In this document: positions 7,083-13,965 of the stretch, one piece after another
How the letters are laid out: each line of letters opens with the position of its first letter
Numbering within the stretch: position 1 is the first letter of the stretch
Origin: Betaproteobacteria bacterium UBA6910
GTDB taxonomy: Bacteria; Pseudomonadota; Gammaproteobacteria; Burkholderiales; UBA6910
Assembly (NCBI GenBank): GCA_002451065.1
Contig: DKBC01000106.1
Coordinates: 1-15,715, forward strand
DNA: 15,715 nucleotides
Direction of reading: 5' to 3'
Notes under the pieces: generated by a model
What the model was told of the DNA's origin: nothing
The model's database searches: none
Seen by the model: only the letters and a program-made list of their open reading frames with translations
Made by a program: the position numbers and the translations under genes

Positions 7083-7549
7083 GTGAGACCGCTGTTGCCC
7101 CGCGAGGGGCACGATTCTTCGGGGTGGCGGTGTTCGCCCTCGCGCTGGGGGGCGGGTTCGACTACGCGGCGGAGGCGGGCGAGGCGTGCGGGAACTGCGC
7201 CACCGTTTATTCGGTGCGGGAGGTGGATCGCGAGCGCGGGGTTCCCCAGACGACAATTAACCTGGAGGCCGCATCCAGTCCCGGAGAGTTTCCGGGCGGA
7301 CTGTCGGGGGGCAGTCCCGTCGCCTGGGTTGCGGCGTCCAGTTATCAGCCCGGTCGGGGGTGGAAGAAGGACTACGTCGGCGCCGTGGGATCGCCGGAAA
7401 TGAGGGAGGCGATGACCGAGAGGACCTACGAGGTGATCGTCAAGCTCGACAACGGCAAGTACCAGCTATTCCGTGAAGATCAGCCCCAGGGGTGGCGCAT
7501 CGGGGACCGGGTGCGCATCGTGATGGGCAAGCTAGTCCCTGAAGACTAG
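7079..7549 (+). CDS. Exported protein resembling glycine-zipper 2TM proteins but lacking the zipper
   Basis: A 156-residue protein with a hydrophobic N-terminal export segment (about residues 11-30). The mature start CGNCATVYSVREV and the C-terminal half (YEVIVKLDNGKYQLF, then QGWRIGDRVRIVMG) match the regions flanking the glycine zipper in SlyB-like 2TM outer-membrane proteins. The central part, however, is GGLSGGSPVAWVAAS followed by a hydrophilic KKDY stretch, not the expected long run of small residues. Both other plus-strand frames across 7260-7400 also fail to give a zipper, so a simple frameshift does not explain it. It overlaps the previous gene by 4 bp and faces the SYLF gene. The role is unknown; an envelope location is likely. 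The homology call is moderate. Confidence 0.7.
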   Translation: MSETAVAPRGARFFGVAVFALALGGGFDYAAEAGEACGNCATVYSVREVDRERGVPQTTINLEAASSPGEFPGGLSGGSPVAWVAASSYQPGRGWKKDYVGAVGSPEMREAMTERTYEVIVKLDNGKYQLFREDQPQGWRIGDRVRIVMGKLVPED

Positions 7550-7581
7550 GGGCGCGCGGCGGGAGGTCGGCGCGAGGAGGC

Positions 7582-7607
7582 GGGGCGGAGGATTCTGTTT
7601 CCGCCCC
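7582..7607. terminator. Hairpin between convergent genes, possible weak terminator
   Basis: GGGGCGGA (7582-7589) and TCCGCCCC (7600-7607) form a perfect 8-bp stem with a 10-base loop, placed between two converging genes. Neither strand has a run of T after the stem, so intrinsic termination is uncertain. Confidence 0.4.
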
Positions 7608-7622
7608 ACTTCCGTTGAGTCA

Positions 7623-8306
7623 TTACTTGCCGCCGATTGCCTTGGCGAGCCTGTCTCTCAGTTTCTGGGCCTGGGCGTTCGAAACATTCTGGCGGACCAG
7701 AATGTCCGGGGGCGCAACATTCTTGCCGTAATATGCGGCGTTCCACTCATCGCTGACGGTGACCGCGGTGCCGTCCAGGTTCAGGCCGCCGTAAAGGCCC
7801 TTGCTGCGGGTATAGGATATGAAATCAGCCTGGACATTGGACTTGGCGCCCACCCCGACCGGGCCGGCGGCAACGCTGGCGTCCCCTCCCAGCTTGAACG
7901 AGGAGGACAGCAGCTTGTTCACGCCGTTCTCGGTCATTACCAGGGTTATCAACTCGGATACCTCGACCCCCGCCTGGAACCCGACACTGCCGGTAGCCAG
8001 GGTGTAAAACGCCGGCCCCACCCACTTTCCGGTCTTGGTATTTCGGTAAAGGAGAACGGCGCGGCCCCCCGAGCCTCCCAAAATGAATCCGGCCTTGACC
8101 ACCTGGGGAGCGACGAGCACTGCCCGGGCCTTCCCGATGTTCTCCTGCAGCCAGCTCATTTCCGGGTCACGCAGGAAGGCGTCGAGGGATTGCTCGGCGG
8201 TCGTGACGAGTTTGTCCTGGTCCGGGCCGGCCCACGCCTGGCCGGAGGTCAAGTATAGCGGGCTGGCAAGGGCCAGCAGCAATACTGCAACATTTCTCTT
8301 AAGCAT
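7623..8306 (-). CDS. SYLF-domain (Ysc84-like) exported lipid-binding protein
   Basis: A 227-residue secreted protein. The signal peptide covers residues 1-26 (LLLALASPLYLTSG core, cleavage at AWA-G). The body is a SYLF domain: an N-terminal helix (LVTTAEQSLDAFLRD), AVLVAPQVVKAGFILGGSGG, then VGPAFYTLATGSVGFQAG, VMTENGVNKLLSSSFKLGGDAS and a later GLYGGLNLDGTAV, which are the regular repeats of this family. Eukaryotic SYLF domains bind phosphoinositides; bacterial versions are periplasmic or envelope proteins of unclear role. The ATG at 8306 is preceded by AAGGAGAG at good spacing. It lies downstream of the solute-binding protein gene but is separated from it by an intrinsic terminator, so it is probably transcribed separately or by read-through. 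Confidence 0.93.
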   Translation of the reverse strand: MLKRNVAVLLLALASPLYLTSGQAWAGPDQDKLVTTAEQSLDAFLRDPEMSWLQENIGKARAVLVAPQVVKAGFILGGSGGRAVLLYRNTKTGKWVGPAFYTLATGSVGFQAGVEVSELITLVMTENGVNKLLSSSFKLGGDASVAAGPVGVGAKSNVQADFISYTRSKGLYGGLNLDGTAVTVSDEWNAAYYGKNVAPPDILVRQNVSNAQAQKLRDRLAKAIGGK

Positions 8307-8329
8307 GGATCTCTCCTTAGGGGTTCATC

Positions 8330-8356
8330 AAAAATTCCGGCAGGAACGGTGCCGGA
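8330..8356 (-). terminator. Intrinsic terminator of the solute-binding protein gene
   Basis: Read on the minus strand, TCCGGCA (8356-8350), a 7-base loop and TGCCGGA (8342-8336) form a perfect 7-bp stem, followed by ATTTTT. It begins 12 bp after the stop codon at 8369 and ends before the next gene's ribosome binding site. Confidence 0.78.
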
Positions 8357-8368
8357 TCAATGCGCCGC

Positions 8369-9226
8369 TCAATCGTGAAACGCGTTCAGGTAGAACATCG
8401 CTTTCGTGAGCACGCTGGGATTGCCGAGTTGGCCAAACCAGCGGTAAAAGATCTCATCCACGTCGCCGGTCCGATACAGGACCGACAGTTCCCGGTTCAC
8501 CGCAAGACGGAAGTCGGGATCCCCCCGCCGCAGCATTAACGCGAAGGGCTCGAAGGAAAAATCCTCGTCCAGCAGGGACAGTTGGTCCGCGCTCTTGGAT
8601 GAAGAGCCCAGCCCGACGAGCACCGTCCGATCCGCCGCCACGGCATCCACCTTTCCCTGTTCCAGAAGCTTGAGGCCCTGATCAAGATCGGGGACGGTCA
8701 CGATCTCCACGTTGACCCGCCTCCGGGGTAAACCCTGGCGCAAGGCTTCGATGGTGGTTGTCCCCGGCTGGACCGCGACTTTTTTGCCATTGACGTCGTC
8801 AAGCCGAAGCATGCCGGACGCCTTCTTCACCAGCATGGTTCCGCCATCCACGAAGATCAGGTTGCTGAAGTCCACGCGCTCCATGCGCGAGAGCGTCACC
8901 GTGGTGACGCCGCACTCCAGGTCGATGGTTCCTTTCTCGACGGCGGCGATGCGGCTTTCGGCACTGACCTGGACCCACTTCACCTTGAGGGAGTCCAGCT
9001 TCAATTTCCGCTTGATACCATCCGCGACCTTAAGACAGAGATCCACCGAGTAGCCGGCGGGAGTCCCGTCCCTCTGCTTGAAGGAAAACGAGGCTGCGGC
9101 GTCGCGATGCCCGAGCACCAGGGTTCCCGACGACTTGATCTTGTCGAGAGTGCTCTTCGGAGTATCAGCAATGGCAGCGGGTATGAGTAAGCCAAAGGTA
9201 CACAATGCTGCGAAAAGATGACGCAA
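8369..9226 (-). CDS. Family 3 extracellular solute-binding protein (amino-acid type), TTG start
   Basis: A 285-residue periplasmic binding protein of the family 3 type, which captures amino acids for ABC importers. After a signal peptide (residues 1-20, ending AAIA-D) come the usual elements: LDKIKSSGTLVLGHRDAAA, YSVDLCLKVADGI, AAVEKGTIDLECG, the ERVDFSN motif and VAVQPGTT. The later EQGKVDAVAADRTVL and DPDFRLAVNRELSVLYRTG also fit, with similarity to glutamate/aspartate-binding GltI proteins. No ATG fits: upstream of the signal peptide the frame runs on without a ribosome site, whereas TTG at 9226 has GGGAGG just upstream (short spacing) and opens directly on the signal peptide. No permease or ATPase gene is nearby, so it is an orphan here or serves a transporter encoded elsewhere. 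Ligand identity is not shown. Confidence 0.9.
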   Translation of the reverse strand: MRHLFAALCTFGLLIPAAIADTPKSTLDKIKSSGTLVLGHRDAAASFSFKQRDGTPAGYSVDLCLKVADGIKRKLKLDSLKVKWVQVSAESRIAAVEKGTIDLECGVTTVTLSRMERVDFSNLIFVDGGTMLVKKASGMLRLDDVNGKKVAVQPGTTTIEALRQGLPRRRVNVEIVTVPDLDQGLKLLEQGKVDAVAADRTVLVGLGSSSKSADQLSLLDEDFSFEPFALMLRRGDPDFRLAVNRELSVLYRTGDVDEIFYRWFGQLGNPSVLTKAMFYLNAFHD

Positions 9227-9474
9227 ATGACCTCCCGTAATGACGTAAAGGGAAAGAACGGGGGAAGTTACGGTCCAGACAAGGTAGTGCGAGGCAAGCT
9301 GGCTCGGGATTGTAATGCTTTGGGACAGCGGCATCTACCCCCGTCGCGAGTAACCCGGAACCTGCGAGGGGCCAGGGATGCCCGTAGACGCCGGTTGACC
9401 CGCTATACTTCCGATTTTCGCGCCGGGAATTGCGTATCGCATCCTCGCTTAGGGTTTTTACTAAGGAGAATCCA

Positions 9475-9993
9475 TTGGACGCAGACAAACTTCGGGCATG
9501 CCAGGCGCCCCTCAAGGACCGCTACCGGGAAGACCCCGCCGGCGCGCGCCTCACGCTGCGCGCCCACGGGAACCTTGACGAAGGCGGAGTGAACTGCAGA
9601 ATCGAATCGGGCAAGAGCGCTCCGATTGTCGCAGGCCTCCATCCGGCCACCGGGGGGAGTGGGGAGGAAGCCTGCTCCGGGGACATGCTGCTGGAGGCGC
9701 TGGCCGCCTGCGCCGGGGTGACGCTGAAGGCGGTGGCCACCGCGATGGGGATCACCATCCGGAAAGGAACCGTGACGGCGGAAGGCGATCTCGATTTCCG
9801 CGGCACTCTCGGCGTGGCGAAAGATGCGCCAGTGGGCTTTACCGCCATCCGGCTCAACTTCGATCTCGACACCGACGCCGGCCCGGAGCAGCTCACGAAT
9901 CTGTTCCGCCTGACCGAACGCTACTGCGTGAACTACCAGACGCTCACCAATCCGCCTGCCATCACAGTGAGCCAGGCTCCCGGTCTTAGGTGA
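9475..9993 (+). CDS. OsmC family protein, TTG start
   Basis: A 172-residue cytoplasmic OsmC/Ohr-superfamily protein; characterised members reduce hydroperoxides through two cysteines. The pair is visible: C79 in ALAACAG and C151 in ERYCVNY, each in its standard context, with the helix MLLEALAACAGVTLKAV and the typical ending QTLTNPP before the last strand. An additional cysteine (C67, ACSGD) precedes the first motif. The start chosen is TTG at 9475 with a strong AAGGAG six bases upstream; another TTG at 9430 has no ribosome site. The gene is divergent from the solute-binding protein and ends 9 bp from the convergent AsmA gene. Peroxidase activity is expected from the retained cysteines, but subgroups such as YhfA have no proven substrate. 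Confidence 0.9.
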   Translation: MDADKLRACQAPLKDRYREDPAGARLTLRAHGNLDEGGVNCRIESGKSAPIVAGLHPATGGSGEEACSGDMLLEALAACAGVTLKAVATAMGITIRKGTVTAEGDLDFRGTLGVAKDAPVGFTAIRLNFDLDTDAGPEQLTNLFRLTERYCVNYQTLTNPPAITVSQAPGLR

Positions 9994-10002
9994 GCCAGGG
10001 GC

Positions 10003-12075
10003 TTACCGTCCAAATAGGCGCTCGAAGAACCCGGGTTCCTTCTTTTCCCGGGGTGCGGCGCTTTTCTTCGGCGCCGCTTTGCCCGCCTCCAGGGCCTGCT
10101 TGCAGGGATATTCGGGGAAGGCCTTGTCGAACAGGGATTGTCCGATGAGGGAAAGCCCCCCGGTAAACACGGCGGCACCCGCCGTGGCGGCGATTCCGGC
10201 CGCGCCCTGAGCGTCAACCCCGATTTGTGGGTTGGCGAACGACCCCTGGATGCGCGCTGCCCCGGCGAAGTTGGCAAGGCCGACGCCGATTCCCTCCTTC
10301 GCCTTGGAGCGGACCGCCAGATCCAGGGCTTCGTTACCCAGATCCACCGTGCCCTCGGCGGACATCCTGACCTTGGTGGTTTCGAGGCCGGCGCGGCCAT
10401 CGAAATTGACGATGCCATTGCGGACGGGAACATTCAGCACGAAGCACTCGAACTGCATCGCGGGGTCGGTCTGTCGTGTGGGGTTGAGGACGTTGGCCAT
10501 CTCGGTGAACACGTCCGCCCCGAGGTCCAGACCTCGCCCCTCCAGTCGCGCCGGGCCCATGTTGATCCAGGCATGCCCCCTCAGGGATGCCATGAGCTGC
10601 TGCATGGTCGCGCCTGACCCAAATGCGTTGATGCGCAGTTCAGTGCGGCCACCGCTCATGGGCTGGGGAAAGCCCGCGAGGGAAAACAGAGCGCCCGCCG
10701 GGATTCCGCTGCCTACCACGCTCAATCTAAGCTGACCTCGTTTTCCCGATGACCCGTCCAGATCGAGATCGGCGCTCATCTGGCCCCCGCGAGTGGAGAA
10801 ACCCACGGGATCCAGCCTGAGGCGCCCGCCGTGCAGCGAAGCTTTCACTCGGAGCGCCTCGAGCCGATCCCTGCCCGGCAGCAGCACCTTTTCCGCCGTC
10901 AGCTCGCCTTCAGCATCGATGTTCCCGAGCATCTGGAACGGCAGAGGCTCCCGGGAAAATACGCGCCCGTCGCCCTGCGGGTGAGGCGCAGTTTCCGTCT
11001 TGCGTGGAACTTCGGAAAGATCCAGCAGCGGCCCGGCCAGTTTCGCGGTGATCTTCCGGCGCTTCCCTTCGCGCTCGATGCGCACGTCGCCAGCGAGTTC
11101 GCTCTCGCCCATTTTGACGCGCAGAGGATCGATTTCGCGGACGTTGCCGGAATCGCGCACTTCGGCTTGGAGGCGAAAGCTCGGAAGCTTCGGTAGCGAT
11201 GCGCCGACGAATCTGCCGGCGTCGGACAGGCTGCCAATGTCGGCATCGACCACGAGGTCAAGATCCTCCAGGTCAAGGGGCCGCCCGATATCGCCCTTCA
11301 CCTTGACGATTGCGCCGTTGATGCGCCCGGTGAGGTCCACCGGCCAGGAATTGTTGCCAAGAATCGCTTGAAGCGGGCCCATGGTGCCGTCCAGCTGGAA
11401 TGGCTTTCGGTCCAGCGTCCCCGCGATCACAACCTGCAAACGCCTCGATAGGGCATGGGGGCGGTGCAGATTGGCGTGGGCCAAGGCTAGTTGCGTGCGC
11501 TTCCCGGCCTTCCAATCATGGTAAATCAGCCTTCCATTCTCCAGCGTGACCTCGTGCAGCTTTAGCGACGGCGCGCCCGCGACCCGTTTCGGCTGCGTGG
11601 GGCGTGATTCTCGATCCTCCTTGAAATCCCAGTTGCCTCGGCCATTTTCATCCACTTCCAGCAGCACCTCGGGCTGAACCAGCGTCAGACGGCTGATCCG
11701 GACTTCGCCCAGAAACAGGGGCGCGAGCGCGATCTTGAGTTCGGCCCGCCGCAGGCGAATCATCTCGCTGCGCGTGGCCCATGGAGCGTTGGCGAAGGAG
11801 ACATCATGGAGGGTGACTTCCGGCGCCAGGGAAATGCGCAGCTCCATGGCTCCATTGACCTTGAGGTCGCGCCCCGTCGACTGCTTGACCGCGGCAATGG
11901 CCATGTCGCCATATTTGCGCGGATCGACGGACGAAAGGGCAATCAGTGCCGCCAGGACCGAAAGAACCAGGATTGTCCCGATGCCACCGGCAAACCACTT
12001 GAGATAGGTGCGCCGGGTCTTTCGAGCGTTGGGGAGCGTCTCGGGAGCGGTGTCGAAAGCCATCGGTTGAATCAT
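10003..12075 (-). CDS. AsmA family protein
   Basis: A 690-residue inner-membrane-anchored AsmA-family protein. One membrane segment lies at about residues 29-49 (IGTILVLSVLAALIALSS), preceded by a short basic cytoplasmic tail. The N-terminal AsmA region follows (DPRKYGDMAIAAVKQSTGRDLKVNG, then LAPEVTLHDVSFANAPW, with RRAELKIALAPLFLGEVRI). The long beta-rich repeat region includes NGRLIYHDWKAGKRTQL, and the C-terminal domain carries FECFVLNVPVRNGIV, EGTVDLGNEALDLAVRSK and a lysine- and arginine-rich tail. AsmA-like proteins span the periplasm and are linked to phospholipid transport to, and assembly of, the outer membrane. ATG 12075 has GAGGAG eight bases upstream and is preferred over ATG 12063. 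The gene stands alone, convergent with OsmC and divergent from the octaheme cytochrome. Confidence 0.93.
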   Translation of the reverse strand: MIQPMAFDTAPETLPNARKTRRTYLKWFAGGIGTILVLSVLAALIALSSVDPRKYGDMAIAAVKQSTGRDLKVNGAMELRISLAPEVTLHDVSFANAPWATRSEMIRLRRAELKIALAPLFLGEVRISRLTLVQPEVLLEVDENGRGNWDFKEDRESRPTQPKRVAGAPSLKLHEVTLENGRLIYHDWKAGKRTQLALAHANLHRPHALSRRLQVVIAGTLDRKPFQLDGTMGPLQAILGNNSWPVDLTGRINGAIVKVKGDIGRPLDLEDLDLVVDADIGSLSDAGRFVGASLPKLPSFRLQAEVRDSGNVREIDPLRVKMGESELAGDVRIEREGKRRKITAKLAGPLLDLSEVPRKTETAPHPQGDGRVFSREPLPFQMLGNIDAEGELTAEKVLLPGRDRLEALRVKASLHGGRLRLDPVGFSTRGGQMSADLDLDGSSGKRGQLRLSVVGSGIPAGALFSLAGFPQPMSGGRTELRINAFGSGATMQQLMASLRGHAWINMGPARLEGRGLDLGADVFTEMANVLNPTRQTDPAMQFECFVLNVPVRNGIVNFDGRAGLETTKVRMSAEGTVDLGNEALDLAVRSKAKEGIGVGLANFAGAARIQGSFANPQIGVDAQGAAGIAATAGAAVFTGGLSLIGQSLFDKAFPEYPCKQALEAGKAAPKKSAAPREKKEPGFFERLFGR

Positions 12076-12376
12076 AACCGTGGCTCCTCACGGACGCCGT
12101 GAACGTGGGCACGGAGCCCCGCTATCCGGACCGCCCGACGCCTCTGTGCCTCTCCTGGATGCGCCCGCTGAAATTCGGGAGGCCTTCACCAGCCAGGCGA
12201 AAGGGTTCGGCTGCCGCTTGTCTGGCGATCCGATAAGGAATGCGTAAAAACGATCGACTATTAAAGGGTTAGTATATGTAGGTCTGCTTATATTCTTGAT
12301 CCAGATCAATATGCTGCAGTGCACCTAGGCGCATCCTTTGATTTACTGGCGAAACTCAATTGAAGAGGAGAAGAAC
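12076..12376. other. Divergent intergenic region between AsmA and the octaheme cytochrome
   Basis: This 301-bp stretch holds no convincing gene. Its right part (about 12242-12310) is clearly richer in A and T than its surroundings, as expected of a promoter region. It contains the FNR-type site listed separately. On the minus strand a TATACT hexamer (complement of 12271-12276) is a possible -10 element for the AsmA gene, which would place the FNR site close to its -35 region; no proper -35 hexamer is seen. Confidence 0.5.
12296..12309 (+). promoter_or_regulatory. FNR/ANR-type binding site upstream of the octaheme cytochrome
   Basis: The sequence TTGATCCAGATCAA is an exact match to the FNR consensus TTGAT-N4-ATCAA, a perfect inverted repeat. 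It ends 67 bp before the cytochrome start codon. If it acts in the usual class II position (-41.5), transcription would begin near 12344, with a poor -10 match CATCCT at 12332-12337, as is common for activator-dependent promoters. This predicts induction at low oxygen. The site is seen directly; the regulator and the start point are inference. Confidence 0.8.
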
Positions 12377-13780
12377 ATGACGCTCGGCATATTGAGGTTC
12401 ATATTCGCGACGGTGCTCCTGGCTGCGGGTCCGCTGTTCGCGGCCACTGATCACTCGGACAAGGTGCAAGGCCCGTTCAAGACCGGCTCCGATGTCACCA
12501 AGGCCTGCTTGCAGTGCCACGAGTCCCAGGCCAAGGATTTCATGAAGACGGTGCACTGGACCTGGAGCGCCAAGCAGGAGGTTCCGGGCAAGGGCAGCCT
12601 GGACTATGGCAAGAAGAACGCCCTCAACAATTTCTGCATCGCCCTGCCGTCCAACGAGCCCCGCTGCACCAGCTGCCACGCGGGTTACGGCTGGAAGGAC
12701 GCTAGCTTCGATTTCACCAAGGCCGAGAACGTGGACTGCCTGGTGTGCCACGACACCACCGGCACTTACAGGAAATTCCCGACGGCGGCGGGACATCCGG
12801 CCTATGAAGACGTGGAATTCCCGCCCAAGTCCGGCAAGACCTGGAAGGCGGTCGACCTGGAGAAGGTGGCCAAGAGCGTGGGCCGCACTAGCCGCAACAC
12901 TTGCGGCGCCTGCCATTTCTTCGGGGGCGGCGGGGACCACGTGAAGCACGGCGACCTGGACAGCGGGATGGCGGCGCCCAAGCGGACGCTGGACGTGCAC
13001 ATGGCGGTGGATGGCGCCAACATGACCTGCAGCGACTGTCATAAGGCGGAGAAGCACGTAATCCCCGGGAAGGCGCTCTCGGTTTCGGCGACGGGCGGCG
13101 GAATCACCCTAGATTGCGCCGACTGCCACGCCGGCACGCCTCACGGGAACAAGATCATCAACCGTCACGCCGAGAAGGTGGCCTGCCAGACCTGCCACAT
13201 TCCCACCTTCGCGCGCACGCTGCCCACCAAGGTGTGGTGGGACTGGTCCACCGCGGGCCAGGACAAGGAAGCCCCCAAGGACCAGTACGGGCAGAAGACC
13301 TACGACAAGATGAAAGGGGACTTCAAGTGGGCGAAGGACGTGCAGCCCACCTACATGTGGTTCAACGGGTCAACGGATCGTTACCTCGGGGGTGAAAAGA
13401 TCGATCCCTCCAAGGTCACGCACCTGAACTACCCCCTCGGTGACCGGAAAGACCCCAACGCCCGGCTCACGCCGTTTAAGATCATGAGGGGCAAGCAGCC
13501 GTACGACGCGGGCAATGACACCATCGCCGTACCCCATCTTTTCGGCGGCTACTGGAAGCACTGGGACTGGAACAAGGCCGTGACCGATGGCATGGCGGCG
13601 GCGGGACTTCCCTACAGCGGCAAGCTGGGCTGGACCGAGACCGACATGTATTGGAAGGTGAACCACATGGTGGTGCCCAAGGAGAAGGCGCTTAAGTGCA
13701 CCGATTGCCACGGCAAGGACTCCCGTCTGGACTGGAACGCCCTCGGTTACGACCGCGACCCCATGAAGGTGAAGCGCTAG
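12377..13780 (+). CDS. Octaheme c-type cytochrome, tetrathionate reductase (OTR) family
   Basis: A 467-residue secreted multiheme cytochrome. A signal peptide (residues 1-22, ending LFA-A) precedes eight CXXCH heme-binding motifs at residues 44, 97, 121, 176, 218, 247, 270 and 441. Family signatures are NNFCIALPSNEPRCTSCH, SVGRTSRNTCGACHFFGGGG and GDHVKHGDLD. The layout matches octaheme tetrathionate reductase of Shewanella, a periplasmic enzyme that reduces tetrathionate and, in vitro, nitrite and hydroxylamine; its active-site heme has a lysine ligand. C87 is the only cysteine outside the heme motifs and lies in the conserved NFCI segment; K190 (VKHGD) or K163 (DLEK) could be the heme-ligating lysine. 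ATG 12377 has GAGGAG six bases upstream. The gene has an FNR-type site before it and a strong terminator after it, with no adjacent quinol oxidase or biogenesis genes. The physiological substrate cannot be read from the sequence. Confidence 0.92.
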   Translation: MTLGILRFIFATVLLAAGPLFAATDHSDKVQGPFKTGSDVTKACLQCHESQAKDFMKTVHWTWSAKQEVPGKGSLDYGKKNALNNFCIALPSNEPRCTSCHAGYGWKDASFDFTKAENVDCLVCHDTTGTYRKFPTAAGHPAYEDVEFPPKSGKTWKAVDLEKVAKSVGRTSRNTCGACHFFGGGGDHVKHGDLDSGMAAPKRTLDVHMAVDGANMTCSDCHKAEKHVIPGKALSVSATGGGITLDCADCHAGTPHGNKIINRHAEKVACQTCHIPTFARTLPTKVWWDWSTAGQDKEAPKDQYGQKTYDKMKGDFKWAKDVQPTYMWFNGSTDRYLGGEKIDPSKVTHLNYPLGDRKDPNARLTPFKIMRGKQPYDAGNDTIAVPHLFGGYWKHWDWNKAVTDGMAAAGLPYSGKLGWTETDMYWKVNHMVVPKEKALKCTDCHGKDSRLDWNALGYDRDPMKVKR

Positions 13781-13812
13781 AGGGGGTTATGTCCCCCGGG
13801 CCGGGGCGCAAG

Positions 13813-13838
13813 AGGGCCGGTGGATGCCGGCCCTTTTT
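13813..13838 (+). terminator. Intrinsic terminator after the octaheme cytochrome gene
   Basis: AGGGCCGG (13813-13820) and CCGGCCCT (13827-13834) form a perfect 8-bp GC-rich stem around a 6-base loop and run into five T residues (13834-13838). It lies 33 bp after the stop codon and isolates the cytochrome gene from speA. Confidence 0.92.
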
Positions 13839-13965
13839 CATTTCAGGGCCGCACACCGTCCATTGGTCGAAAATATCGGTCCTTGCGCTTGATTTTTAAC
13901 ATTTTAGCGTTCAAGATTGGGACCCTTTTTCGAGTCCGCTGGCGCAGCGCTGGAGGGCATTACAC

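Noticed and set aside
7260..7400. Possible compensated frameshift hiding a glycine zipper in the gene at 7079-7549
   Set aside because: Translating the two other plus-strand frames gives no run of small residues in G-x-x-x-G spacing, so a frameshift does not restore a zipper.
9395..9409. TTGACC and TATACT close together upstream of OsmC, looking like a sigma-70 promoter
   Set aside because: The two hexamers are only 3 bp apart, whereas 16-18 bp is required, and neither has a suitable partner at the right distance. TATACT alone could still be a -10 element.
9227..9474. Intergenic region checked for a small RNA or tRNA
   Set aside because: No cloverleaf, no intrinsic terminator and no repeat was visible; only the ribosome binding sites of the two flanking genes can be supported.
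12088..12324. Minus-strand frame of 78 codons in the AsmA-cytochrome intergenic region
   Set aside because: It spans the FNR site and the A/T-rich promoter patch, has no ribosome binding site and no recognisable features.
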